Positions 21,017 to 29,487 of a stretch of DNA of 64,000 nt are shown in pieces (positions within the stretch are counted from its first letter, which is position 1; every line of letters starts with the position of its first letter). Source of the stretch: an uncultured Alphaproteobacteria bacterium. GTDB taxonomy: Bacteria; Pseudomonadota; Alphaproteobacteria; Rhizobiales; Aestuariivirgaceae. The stretch spans positions 1 to 64,000 of the forward strand of contig CAMFKI010000014.1 in assembly GCA_945957365.1 (NCBI GenBank), written 5' to 3'. Position numbers and translations under genes: made by a program. The notes under the pieces were generated by a model. It saw nothing but the letters and a program-made list of their open reading frames with translations. It was not told the DNA's origin and did no database searches.

Positions 21017-21973
21017 ATGCCGCCCGCCATCCTTTCCGAGCTGAAAGTCCGTCGTCCGATGCCTCTTCCAAACGCTTTCGACCTTCGCACCGGCCTTCGC
21101 CAGCTGGTCTCCCATGGCAGCGTAGTGCTGCCGCGCGGCACCGGCATCCGTTTCGAGCGCTGGATCAGGGGCTATGAGGAAACCAGGAAGCGCGACGCCG
21201 CCGATGGCGCCATCGTGTCCTTCGGCAAGAGCGGGCGCACCTGGGTTCGCGTCCTCGTCTGGCGCTATCTGTCGAAGAAGCACGGCTATGCCAGCGACAG
21301 CATTTCGGGCTTCGACGAGTTCCGCGACCGCCGGCCGGGCGTCCCGGTGCTGTATTTCACGCATGACAACTACCTCAAGGACTTCCTCGGCCACGACCGC
21401 AAGGCGGAGGTCTATGGCGCGCTCCCCACGGTTCTGCTGGTGCGCGACCCGCGCGATACCGCCGTGTCGCAGTTCTTCCAGTGGAAGCACCGCATGGTGG
21501 CGCGCAAGAAGGTGATCAACGATTATCCGCTGGCGGATGATACCAGCCTGCACGACTTCATCACCGGCGGGCAAGCGGGCCTGCCGAAAATCATCGCCTT
21601 CATGAATGACTGGGCCGAAGCCGCACAGAAGATGCAGAAATTCCTCGTCGTCCGCTACGAGGACCTGCGCGCCGACACGAGGACCGAGCTGCGCCGCGTC
21701 CTCGAATTCTTCGGCCAGCATCCCACCGATGCCGAACTCGACGATGCCGTCACGTTCGCCTCGATCGACAACATGCGGCGCATGGAAATCGAGAATGCGG
21801 CCAAGGCCGGCGCCCAGCGCAGCATGCGCCCCGGCAACGCCGATGACCCGTCGAGCTTCAAGGTCAGGCGCGGCAAGGTCGGCGGCTGGACCGACTACGT
21901 GACGGAAGAGCAGGCCGAGGCGATCGACCTCCTCGTCGCCGCTACGCTGTCTCCGGTTTACGGCTACAAGTAG
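21017..21973 (+). CDS. Sulfotransferase (PAPS-dependent, family 1 type)
   Basis: 318 aa. The PAPS-binding loop is SFGKSGRTWVRV near residue 57, and the 3'-phosphate motif is LLVRDPRDTAVSQFF near residue 135. C-terminal RRGKVGGWTDYVTEEQ corresponds to the RKGxxGxWK-type region of cytosolic sulfotransferases. The start is uncertain: ATG 21017 (used), ATG 21059, or a TTG at 20993 overlapping the previous stop. It would transfer sulfate from PAPS to a glycan or lipid hydroxyl. Third gene of the ELM1/ATP-grasp unit. Confidence 0.8.
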   Translation: MPPAILSELKVRRPMPLPNAFDLRTGLRQLVSHGSVVLPRGTGIRFERWIRGYEETRKRDAADGAIVSFGKSGRTWVRVLVWRYLSKKHGYASDSISGFDEFRDRRPGVPVLYFTHDNYLKDFLGHDRKAEVYGALPTVLLVRDPRDTAVSQFFQWKHRMVARKKVINDYPLADDTSLHDFITGGQAGLPKIIAFMNDWAEAAQKMQKFLVVRYEDLRADTRTELRRVLEFFGQHPTDAELDDAVTFASIDNMRRMEIENAAKAGAQRSMRPGNADDPSSFKVRRGKVGGWTDYVTEEQAEAIDLLVAATLSPVYGYK

Positions 21974-21976
21974 ACA

Positions 21977-22891
21977 TCAGGCCGCGAACAGCGGCTTTTC
22001 ATCGAGCGTCGGGGTGCGGCGCACCAGGTCGAGCGCGTCGTGGCGCACGTGGTTGTGCTTCATCTCGTGGCGGATCATCGCTTCCGTCACCAGCCCCTTG
22101 TCGAAGCACTCGCGCAGCAGGCCGAAGAACAGCCGCTCCTGGCGCGGATCGGGGTGGGTCTTGTAGGTGCCCATCATGCCATATTCGCCGAACAGGCTGC
22201 GCCGCACCCGGTGATAGATGTTCTTCGGCGTCAGTGCGTTCTTCGATTCGGGTGCGCGGAAGTCCACCGGCAGGCCCGACTTCCATGGCTGCGTCTGGCG
22301 CTTGGTGTTGTGGATCATGCGCGTCTCGGGCGTCAGCGTGTCGAAGTCGTTCCACACGGCTTCCAGTTCGCCGATCGAATCCTGCGGCTCCAGCAGCAGC
22401 GAGATCCACTTCATGTAGTCGCGCTTGAATTCGAACATCTCCTCGAAATTCCGGCGCACGTTCCAGCTGGTGAGCTTGGGGTTGTCGAGCAGCATCACGC
22501 TCGAGGCCCAGACGCTTTCCTTGGTGCCGCGGCGGTGGCGCGCCATCAGCGCCTTGCCCTGCATTTCGCGCGACATGAGCTCGTTGACATTGGAGATGCA
22601 GAACACGTCCGGATCGACGACCAGCGCGCGGCCCTGGTAGTTCATCAGTTCCGGCGGCGCGAAGCGCAGCACGGTGAAAGACTGCAGGTCCTCGTTCAGC
22701 CACTGCCGCTTCAGTCCGTCGCGCAGGTAGAGCCGGCCTTCGAAGTCCTTCATCCAGTCATACTTCGCCGTCTCGATCAGCTTCACCTCGAAGGCCGAGG
22801 GGTCGGCCGCGAAGCGCTCGAAGGAGTATTTGGAGACGATCGCGCCGACGATCTGCTTCTCGTTGGTATGGACGAAGATGGTGGGCTTCAT
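21977..22891 (-). CDS. Unassigned protein, glycosyltransferase-A-like, paralogue B
   Basis: 304 aa from the ATG at 22891 (an upstream in-frame start at 22909 adds six residues). It aligns end to end with the product of 17480-18412: TIFVHTNEKQIVGAIVSKYS, GRALVVDPDVF, ASSVMLLD, HNTKRQTQPWK and a C-terminal PDPRQERLFFGLL. The shared acidic DPDVF motif and the order of motifs suggest a GT-A fold, but no family is certain. It lies downstream of ELM1 copy 3 on the same strand, convergent with the sulfotransferase (3 bp apart). Confidence 0.65.
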   Translation of the reverse strand: MKPTIFVHTNEKQIVGAIVSKYSFERFAADPSAFEVKLIETAKYDWMKDFEGRLYLRDGLKRQWLNEDLQSFTVLRFAPPELMNYQGRALVVDPDVFCISNVNELMSREMQGKALMARHRRGTKESVWASSVMLLDNPKLTSWNVRRNFEEMFEFKRDYMKWISLLLEPQDSIGELEAVWNDFDTLTPETRMIHNTKRQTQPWKSGLPVDFRAPESKNALTPKNIYHRVRRSLFGEYGMMGTYKTHPDPRQERLFFGLLRECFDKGLVTEAMIRHEMKHNHVRHDALDLVRRTPTLDEKPLFAA

Positions 22892-22945
22892 GGGGCTAGG
22901 TCCTTCCACGGTTCAGGAGGCGCATAGCAAGATTGGCCCCGCCGC

Positions 22946-23968
22946 TCAACGTGTGACCCCGGCAAGTTGCCGCAGCCTCTGTCCGACGAGCGCCGCGTCG
23001 TCCGGCAGCGGGGAGGCCGGAATGGCGGGCTCCATGCCCACCGGCACCGCGTGGCCGCCGCGATAAAGGAGCGCAATGGCCGCCCCCAGGTCGCGCGGCC
23101 GAGCGAGATCCGTGGCGCGCTGCCACAGCCCGGCGAGGCCGCGGGGCGGCGGTGGCTCGGCAATGGTCAGCGGCTTGCCCAGCCGCGCCACCTCGATCAG
23201 CATGGACAGGCTGTCCGCCGTCACGGTGAAGCTGTCACCCAGGGCGAGCAGCCCGGCATAGGGATTGTCGGTTCCGGGGGTGCCCCAGGCGTAAAGCCGG
23301 TCTTGCCTCCGCAATCCGGACCTGAGGGCCACCACCACTGCCGGCGGCGTGCGCCGTGACGTCGCCGCATAGATCGTGCCGCGCGCAGCGTAGCCCCTGG
23401 TCATCTGCTTCAGCACCCCTGTGACGAAGCCCGGCTCCAGCTTGCGCTGCCCCATGTCGCCACCCACCAGCAGCACGTTGAGCGGCCGTGCCAGGGCGGA
23501 AAATTCAGCTTCGAACTGACGGCGCGCCACGTCCAGCCGCGTGGCGTCGAGGCCGATCAGCGGCATGGCCACGGGCAGCACGTTGGGCCGGGCGCGGTTG
23601 CGGTAATAGGGCGGCAGCACCACGAGGTCGAAGTCGTTCCACCGGCCCTTCGGCGCATTGAGCAGGGCCACCCGCGTCCTGCCCCCCGATTGCTGCCTGA
23701 TCCACAGCGCCACGCAGGACAGCTGCCGGCCGATGGCCAGCACCACCGCGGGCCACGGCGCCTGCAGGGGGTCGGACGCCGCGAGGTCAACCTGGTCGAG
23801 GCTGGGTGCGATCGCAGGCTTCGCGGTCTCCTGGCCGGCGCGCAGCACCATCCGGCGCTCCACGGTCTCGAGGCCCGACGCCGCGGCGGCGCGCAGCACC
23901 TGGGCGTTGTCGCCCGCCTTCGGCCCGGTCAGCACCCACAGTTGCGGCAGAATCCCCTCCCTCGCCAC
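22946..23968 (-). CDS. ELM1-family protein, copy 3
   Basis: 340 aa from a GTG at 23968 immediately before the conserved LWVLTGPKAGDNAQ, the best match in the window to the ELM1 N-terminus. Further markers: APWPAVVLAIGR, LVVLPPYYRNR, VLLVGGDMGQR and TVTADSLSMLIEVARLGKPL. It is less basic and more diverged from copies 1 and 2. It is followed 54 bp later by GT-A-like paralogue B, repeating the ELM1/GT-A-like pairing seen at 15.3-18.4 kb. Confidence 0.8.
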   Translation of the reverse strand: MAREGILPQLWVLTGPKAGDNAQVLRAAAASGLETVERRMVLRAGQETAKPAIAPSLDQVDLAASDPLQAPWPAVVLAIGRQLSCVALWIRQQSGGRTRVALLNAPKGRWNDFDLVVLPPYYRNRARPNVLPVAMPLIGLDATRLDVARRQFEAEFSALARPLNVLLVGGDMGQRKLEPGFVTGVLKQMTRGYAARGTIYAATSRRTPPAVVVALRSGLRRQDRLYAWGTPGTDNPYAGLLALGDSFTVTADSLSMLIEVARLGKPLTIAEPPPPRGLAGLWQRATDLARPRDLGAAIALLYRGGHAVPVGMEPAIPASPLPDDAALVGQRLRQLAGVTR

Positions 23969-24043
23969 GCCCGTGCTGGATTAAACCATATTCGCGCTCC
24001 ATGCGAGGCATGGCGGCGCAATGGTTGATTGGGCGGGGTCTCT

Positions 24044-25474
24044 ATGTCATCCCACTCCCATTCGAGCGGAGCAGGCCCGGTGCAGGAAAAGGTCAGGCAG
24101 ACGGCAGACAGGTCAAAGACACTGGTGATTCCGGTTGAAACCATCAACCGTGAACTCGATGCCAAGTTGCACCTCTCGCTGCGCGCCGTGCAGCGCGGCT
24201 GGAACGTCATTCTCGGCGGCCGCGCCAACATCAACCATTTCATCCCGCAACTGCCGCCCTCGCTCTACATCTCCAAGGGCGTGCGCGTCGGCAACAGGCA
24301 CATCCTCCGCTTCATGGAAGGCTTCGGCCACGTGCCCGTGGCGCTGGACGAAGAGTCGCTCATCCGCCAGTCGGACGAGGCCCTGCTGATGATGCTGGAC
24401 GAGGAGACCTTCAACCGCCCGCGCCTGCTCTTCGCCTGGGGCCAGAGCAATGCCGAGGTCTGGAAGCGCTTCAAGGGCTATCGCGGCACCCCCATCCTCG
24501 AGATCGGCAACCCGCGCATGGACCTGCTCCGGCCCGAGCTCGCCGACTATTTCCGCAGCGAAGTGCAGTCGATCCGGGACCGTTTCGGCGACTTCGTGCT
24601 GGTCTCGACCAATTTCAGCATGGTCAATCACTTCATCGCCGATCACGTGCGCTTCGCCACGGCGGGCGACGCCGATGCGGAGCGGGCGGATTCCCTGCGT
24701 GATGGCCTCATTGCCCACAAGCGGCTGATTTTCGATGCCTTCATCGCCGCCATTCCGGAGATCGCGCGCGCCGTGGCGCCAATGACACTGGTCATCCGCC
24801 CGCACCCTTCCGAGAATCCCCAGAGCTGGGAAGCCGCCGCGGCGGGCCTCCCCAACGTCACGGTCATCCACGAAGGTCCCATCGGCCCCTGGCTCATGGC
24901 GGCGCGGGCGCTGATCCAGAATGGCTGCACGAGTGCGGTCGAGGCGGGTGTGGTGGGCACCCCGGCGCTGGCCTTCCGCCCGCATGTGTCCGAGCAGTTC
25001 GAGGTCGAACTCTCCAACCGCGTCAGCCGCGACTGCCGTTCGCTCCCCGAGCTCGTCGCGGCCCTGAAATCGCTGCCGCCCAAGGGCCCCCTGCCGGACC
25101 AGCAGCTGGCCTATCTCCGCACCCACATCGCCTCGGTCGACGGCGACTTCAGCAGCGACCGCCTGCTCGATGCGCTGGATGCCCATGCCGGCCGCCTCGC
25201 CGCTCCGCCGCCGCGCGGGCCGATCGCCATGGCCGTGACCCGCCTCGCGCACTTCCGCCGCTATGCGCTGCGCGACACCCTCAAGGGCCTGCGCAAGATG
25301 GGCTCGGCCAAGTCCTATCGTGCCCACAAGTTTCCGGGCCTCGCGGAAGAGGCGGTTACCAGCCGCGTCGGGCGGCTGCGCCAGGTCCGGCCGGAACTGC
25401 CAACCGTCACCGTCACCCGGCTTGCCGAAAGCATCTATGCGATTTCCGCCGGGGCGTCCGGGCGGGGGGAGTAG
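24044..25474 (+). CDS. Surface carbohydrate biosynthesis protein (GT-B-like)
   Basis: 476 aa. The ATG at 24044 (MSSHSHSS) is preceded by GGCGGGG and preferred over a TTG at 24029. Residues about 30-360 resemble surface polysaccharide biosynthesis proteins with a CDP-glycerophosphotransferase/GT-B-like layout: TLVIPVETINRELDAKLHL, LEIGNPRMDLLRP, LVIRPHPSEN, and IQNGCTSAVEAGVVGTPALAF. The last 100 residues are basic and specific to this protein. It transcribes divergently from ELM1 copy 3 and probably heads the nonulosonic-acid cassette downstream. Confidence 0.72.
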   Translation: MSSHSHSSGAGPVQEKVRQTADRSKTLVIPVETINRELDAKLHLSLRAVQRGWNVILGGRANINHFIPQLPPSLYISKGVRVGNRHILRFMEGFGHVPVALDEESLIRQSDEALLMMLDEETFNRPRLLFAWGQSNAEVWKRFKGYRGTPILEIGNPRMDLLRPELADYFRSEVQSIRDRFGDFVLVSTNFSMVNHFIADHVRFATAGDADAERADSLRDGLIAHKRLIFDAFIAAIPEIARAVAPMTLVIRPHPSENPQSWEAAAAGLPNVTVIHEGPIGPWLMAARALIQNGCTSAVEAGVVGTPALAFRPHVSEQFEVELSNRVSRDCRSLPELVAALKSLPPKGPLPDQQLAYLRTHIASVDGDFSSDRLLDALDAHAGRLAAPPPRGPIAMAVTRLAHFRRYALRDTLKGLRKMGSAKSYRAHKFPGLAEEAVTSRVGRLRQVRPELPTVTVTRLAESIYAISAGASGRGE

Positions 25475-25551
25475 CAAAAGCCGCCCCGGCGTGGCAAAGA
25501 GGCGCCGGCAGCGCTGCGGAATGAAGCGTGAACGATTTCAGGGATCCTTTG

Positions 25552-26643
25552 ATGCACTCCATTCGAATTCTCGGCGCCGGCTCGATCGGCAATCACCTTG
25601 CCAATGCGGCGCGCTCCTTCGGCTGGCGTGTGACCCTCACCGACATCGATCCGGCCGCGCTCGAGCGCACCCGGACCTCGATCTATCCCCAGCGCTACGG
25701 CCATTGGGACGAGGAGATCGTGCTGAAGGATTCCCGCGCCGCCATGGGCGAGCCGGCCGACGTCGTCTTCATCGGCACGCCGCCCGACAGCCACATCGCA
25801 CTCGCCAATGCCGTGCTCGACCATGTGACGCCCAGGGTGCTGCTGCTCGAAAAGCCGCTGGCCGGGCCGGACCTCGCGGGCTGTGCGGAACTCCTCGCAA
25901 GGGTGAAGGCCAAGGGCATCTTCGGTGCCGTGGGCTACAACCACACGCTGGGCAAGAACACCGTGCTGGCCGACAGCCTGCTCAAGGCCGGCGAGATCGG
26001 CCAGGTTTCCACCATCTCGGCCCGCACGCGCGAGCACTGGGGCGGCATCTTCAAGGCGCATCCCTGGCTTTCGGGCCCGTCCGATTCCTATCTCGGCTTT
26101 GCTTCGCGCGGCGGCGGCGCCACGGGCGAGCATTCGCACGGCATCAACATGTGGCAGCACTTCGCCAACCTGATCGGCGCCGGCCGCGTCAGCGAGGTGA
26201 CGGCGGTGCTCGACATGGTGAAGGACGGCGGCTGCGACTATGACCGCCTCAGCTATGCCGTGCTCAAGACCGAGAACGGCCTCGTCGGCGACGTCATCCA
26301 GGACGTGGTGACGGAGCCCGCCGACAAGTCCTGCCGCATCCAGGGCCAGAAGGGCTATGTCGAGTGGCGCGTCAATCACAGCCCCGGCAATGATGCCGTG
26401 GCGCTGGGTCTCGGTGGCCCCGCCAAGGAAACCCTGATCGCCAAGACCCGTGCCGACGACTTCAAGGCCGAGATCGCCCATCTCCAGGACGTGATGGCCG
26501 GCAAGGTCCAGCATTCGCCGATCGCGCTCGAGCGCGGTCTCGACACCATGATGGTGATCGCCGCCATCTTCAAATCCCACCACAGTGGCCGCCGCGTCCA
26601 GATCGACTGGAGCAAGGGCTACGTGACCGACGCCATTCGCTAG
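25552..26643 (+). CDS. Gfo/Idh/MocA family oxidoreductase
   Basis: 363 aa NAD(P)-dependent sugar oxidoreductase. The N-terminal Rossmann motif is ILGAGSIGNHL, the family EKP motif is LLLEKPLAG (near residue 96), followed by GYNHTLGKN and the substrate domain with GEHSHGINMW. The ATG at 25552 has AGGGAT six bases upstream; the GTG at 25528 is less likely. It lies 10 bp before the NeuB-type gene. In comparable clusters such enzymes act on nucleotide-linked or free amino sugars before or after NeuB (inference). Confidence 0.85.
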   Translation: MHSIRILGAGSIGNHLANAARSFGWRVTLTDIDPAALERTRTSIYPQRYGHWDEEIVLKDSRAAMGEPADVVFIGTPPDSHIALANAVLDHVTPRVLLLEKPLAGPDLAGCAELLARVKAKGIFGAVGYNHTLGKNTVLADSLLKAGEIGQVSTISARTREHWGGIFKAHPWLSGPSDSYLGFASRGGGATGEHSHGINMWQHFANLIGAGRVSEVTAVLDMVKDGGCDYDRLSYAVLKTENGLVGDVIQDVVTEPADKSCRIQGQKGYVEWRVNHSPGNDAVALGLGGPAKETLIAKTRADDFKAEIAHLQDVMAGKVQHSPIALERGLDTMMVIAAIFKSHHSGRRVQIDWSKGYVTDAIR

Positions 26644-26653
26644 CGGAGCCTCC

Positions 26654-28186
26654 ATGCGCAAGCCTTTTTCCTTCGAGAACCTCTTCGTCTACGACCTCGC
26701 CAACAACCACCAGGGCGATGTCGAGCATGCCCGCAACATCGTCTCCGCCGTGGGCAAGGTGAACCGCGAGGGCAAGATCAATGGCGCCCTCAAGTTCCAG
26801 TTCCGCCAGCTCGACAGCTTCATCCACCCGGACTTCCAGGGCCGCGCCGACCACAAATACGTGAAGCGCTTCTCCGAGACGCGCCTCGAGATGACGGATT
26901 TCGCGAAGCTCGCCGAGCATGTGCGCGCCGAGGGCCTGCACACCATGTGCACGCCCTTCGACGAGGAATCGGTCGACATCATTTGCGACATGGGCCTCGA
27001 CATCATCAAGATCGCCAGCTGTTCCGCCGATGACTGGCCGCTGCTCGAGAAGGTGGCGCGCGTCAACAAGCCGGTCGTTGTCTCGACGGCGGGGCTCCGC
27101 ACCGACCAGATCGATGCGCTGGTCAGCTTCTTCGAGATGAACCGCACCGAATTCGGCCTCATGCACTGCGTGGCGCTCTATCCCACGCCGGACGACAAGC
27201 TGCAGCTCAACCGCATCGCCGAGATGCGCGAGCGCTATCGCGGCATCCCCATCGGCTGGTCGACGCACGAGGACCAGGACAACACCTCCGCCGTCCAGAT
27301 CGCCTATGCGCTGGGGGCGCGCATGTTCGAGCGCCATGTCGGCCTCAACACCGAGAAGCACAAGCTCAACAGCTATTCCTCGACTCCTGCCCAGCTCGAG
27401 AAATGGATCGCCGCCTTCCATGCCGGCCGCGCCATGCTGGGCAACGAAGAGCGCCCGCCGATCTCGATCGAGGAGCGCCAGACGCTGCATGACCTGAAGC
27501 GCGGCGCCTATGTGAAGCGCGACGTGAAGAAGGGCGAGGTGCTGGCGCGTGCCGACGTGTTCTTCGCCATGCCGCTGCAGGAGGGCCAGCTCACCTCCGG
27601 CCACTGGCGCGAGGGCCTCGTCGCCGACCAGGACTATGCCGCCAGGGCGCCGCTGTCCTCCTCGATCGGCGGCGAGGGCCAGAGCGACGAGCAGCTGGTC
27701 TACCAGATCATGCTGCAGGTCCGCGGCATGCTGGCCAAGGCCAACGTCCACATCAACTCCGATGCCGCGATCGAGATCTCGCATCACTACGGATTGAAGC
27801 GCTTCCGCGAATATGGCGCGGTGATCATCACCTGCATCAACCGCACCTATGCCAAGAAGCTGGTCATCCAGCTGCCGCGCCAGAAGCACCCCTACCACTT
27901 CCACAAGCAGAAGGAAGAAACCTTCCAGCTGCTCGATGGCGATCTCGAGATCACCAAGGAAGGTGCGCGCACCCATCTCGTGCCGGGCGACACCTTCCTC
28001 GTCGAGCCCAACCAGTGGCACAAGTTCGCGACCCTCGACGGCTGCATCTTCGAGGAAGTGTCGACCACGCACTTCAACAATGATTCCTTCTACGAGGATC
28101 CCAACATCGCCCGCATGTCGCGCGATGATCGCAAGACCAAGGTCGACAACTGGCTCGGCTATTTCCGTGACAAGCACACGCTTTGA
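26654..28186 (+). CDS. NeuB-type nonulosonic acid synthase with SAF and C-terminal cupin domains
   Basis: 510 aa. Residues about 10-265 form the PEP-dependent aldolase barrel of sialic/legionaminic acid synthases: NNHQGDVEHAR, LKFQFRQLD, CTPFDEESVD, IKIASCSADDWPLLE and VSTAGL. Residues about 270-345 resemble the SAF/antifreeze-like lid (KRGAYVKRDVKKGEVL). Residues about 400-490 add a cupin (HPYHFHKQKEETFQLLDG, LVPGDTFLVEPNQWHKF) absent from classical NeuB. It would condense PEP with a hexose-derived sugar to a nine-carbon (or eight-carbon) 2-keto acid. The gene overlaps the HAD gene by 20 bp. Confidence 0.85.
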   Translation: MRKPFSFENLFVYDLANNHQGDVEHARNIVSAVGKVNREGKINGALKFQFRQLDSFIHPDFQGRADHKYVKRFSETRLEMTDFAKLAEHVRAEGLHTMCTPFDEESVDIICDMGLDIIKIASCSADDWPLLEKVARVNKPVVVSTAGLRTDQIDALVSFFEMNRTEFGLMHCVALYPTPDDKLQLNRIAEMRERYRGIPIGWSTHEDQDNTSAVQIAYALGARMFERHVGLNTEKHKLNSYSSTPAQLEKWIAAFHAGRAMLGNEERPPISIEERQTLHDLKRGAYVKRDVKKGEVLARADVFFAMPLQEGQLTSGHWREGLVADQDYAARAPLSSSIGGEGQSDEQLVYQIMLQVRGMLAKANVHINSDAAIEISHHYGLKRFREYGAVIITCINRTYAKKLVIQLPRQKHPYHFHKQKEETFQLLDGDLEITKEGARTHLVPGDTFLVEPNQWHKFATLDGCIFEEVSTTHFNNDSFYEDPNIARMSRDDRKTKVDNWLGYFRDKHTL

Positions 28187-28775
28187 CGCGGTGATCTTCG
28201 ACTTCGACGGAACGCTCGTCGCCTCGGCCCCGGCCAAGCGGCAGGCATTCTTCGACATCTTCCCCGCCGCCGCAGCGCCCGCCGTTGCGGCGGTGCTGGC
28301 GGAGGACCCCGACGGCAGCCGCCACCGCGTCATCCCGCGCATGATCGAGGGCGCGCGGGCGCTGGGCATCGCCCTTCCCGCGCATGACTATGTCAACCGC
28401 TACGGCGAGGTCTCCGAACAGGCAGTGGCCGCCGCACCCGAGCTTCCCGGCGCCACCGCACTGCTCCGGCGTCTCGCGCCGGTAATCGAGCTCCACGTCT
28501 GCTCCAACACGCCGGAGGACACCGTCCGCCGCCACGTCGCGGCGCGCGGCTGGAACAGCTGTTTCACGAGCGTCGACGGCTATCCGACGGCGAAGCGCGA
28601 CAAGATCGCCGCCGTCATTGCCGCGCGCAGTCTCGACCCATCACGCGTCGCCATGGTGGGTGACGGCATTTCCGATGAAGAGGCCGCCGCCGCCAATGCC
28701 TGCGCCTTCTTCGCCATCCGCGCGCCGGAAGATCTCCTGCGCGCCGGAGAGTCACTGGAGGAACAGCATGTTTGA
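28167..28775 (+). CDS. HAD-superfamily phosphatase
   Basis: 202 aa from the GTG at 28167, inside the end of the NeuB-type gene. HAD motifs: IFDFDGTLV (nucleophile Asp), SNTPEDT, a Lys in AKRDKI and GDGISDEEAA. A small alpha-helical cap lies between the first two. The position between a NeuB-type synthase and a CMP-sugar synthetase suggests removal of the phosphate from a nonulosonic acid phosphate, as in sialic-acid-9-phosphate pathways (inference). It overlaps the next gene by 8 bp. Confidence 0.82.
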   Translation: MTSTRFDAVIFDFDGTLVASAPAKRQAFFDIFPAAAAPAVAAVLAEDPDGSRHRVIPRMIEGARALGIALPAHDYVNRYGEVSEQAVAAAPELPGATALLRRLAPVIELHVCSNTPEDTVRRHVAARGWNSCFTSVDGYPTAKRDKIAAVIAARSLDPSRVAMVGDGISDEEAAAANACAFFAIRAPEDLLRAGESLEEQHV

Positions 28776-29487
28776 AGGCCGCCGCGTGCTCGTCGTGGTG
28801 CCCGCCCGGGGCGGGTCCAAGGGCGTGAAGCTCAAGAACCTGCGCGAGGTCGGCGGCGTGCCGCTCGTCGCCCGCGCCGGCCACGTGGCGAGCGCGCTGC
28901 CCTGGGTCGACCGCGCCATCGTCTCGACCGACCATGAGGGCATCGCCAGGGTCGCCGGGGAATCAGGCCTCGCCGTTCCCTTCCTGCGCCCGGAAGACAT
29001 CTCCGGCGCCATCATCAGCGACTGGCAGGTCCTGATCCATGCCCTGACCGAGATGGAGCGCATCGACGGCGTCACCTACGACGTCGTCGTCATGCTGCAG
29101 CCCACCTCGCCCGGCCGCACGCCGGAACATGTGACCGCGACGATGGCGCATCTCGTCAACGGCGGCTTCGACGCGGTGTGGACGCTGAGCGAGACCGATT
29201 CCAAGGCCCATCCGCTGAAGCAGCTCAACGTCTCCGACGCGGGCGCGCTGTCCTATTATGATCCGGCGGGTGCCAAGATCATCGCCCGCCAGCAGCTCAC
29301 CCCCGTCTATCACCGCAACGGCATCGCTTATGCCATCACGCGGCAGTGCCTGGTCGATCAGAAGTCGATCATGGGTGCGAAGCCCGGCGCCATCGTGGTC
29401 GAAGGCAACCTCCCCAACATCGACACCGAGCTCGATCTCGACTGGGCCAACTTCCTCATCGCCCGCGAGGGGATCGGCCGCAGCTAG
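28768..29487 (+). CDS. CMP-sugar synthetase (acylneuraminate cytidylyltransferase family)
   Basis: 239 aa GT-A-like nucleotidyltransferase that activates a nonulosonic acid with CTP. The signature VPARGGSKGVKLKNLR lies near residue 11, with LQPTSPGRTPEHV near residue 104 and C-terminal NIDTELDLDWA. A GGAGGA ribosome site precedes the ATG. Length fits NeuA/PseF/LegF-type enzymes without an extra domain. It closes the cassette oxidoreductase-synthase-phosphatase-cytidylyltransferase. Confidence 0.9.
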   Translation: MFEGRRVLVVVPARGGSKGVKLKNLREVGGVPLVARAGHVASALPWVDRAIVSTDHEGIARVAGESGLAVPFLRPEDISGAIISDWQVLIHALTEMERIDGVTYDVVVMLQPTSPGRTPEHVTATMAHLVNGGFDAVWTLSETDSKAHPLKQLNVSDAGALSYYDPAGAKIIARQQLTPVYHRNGIAYAITRQCLVDQKSIMGAKPGAIVVEGNLPNIDTELDLDWANFLIAREGIGRS

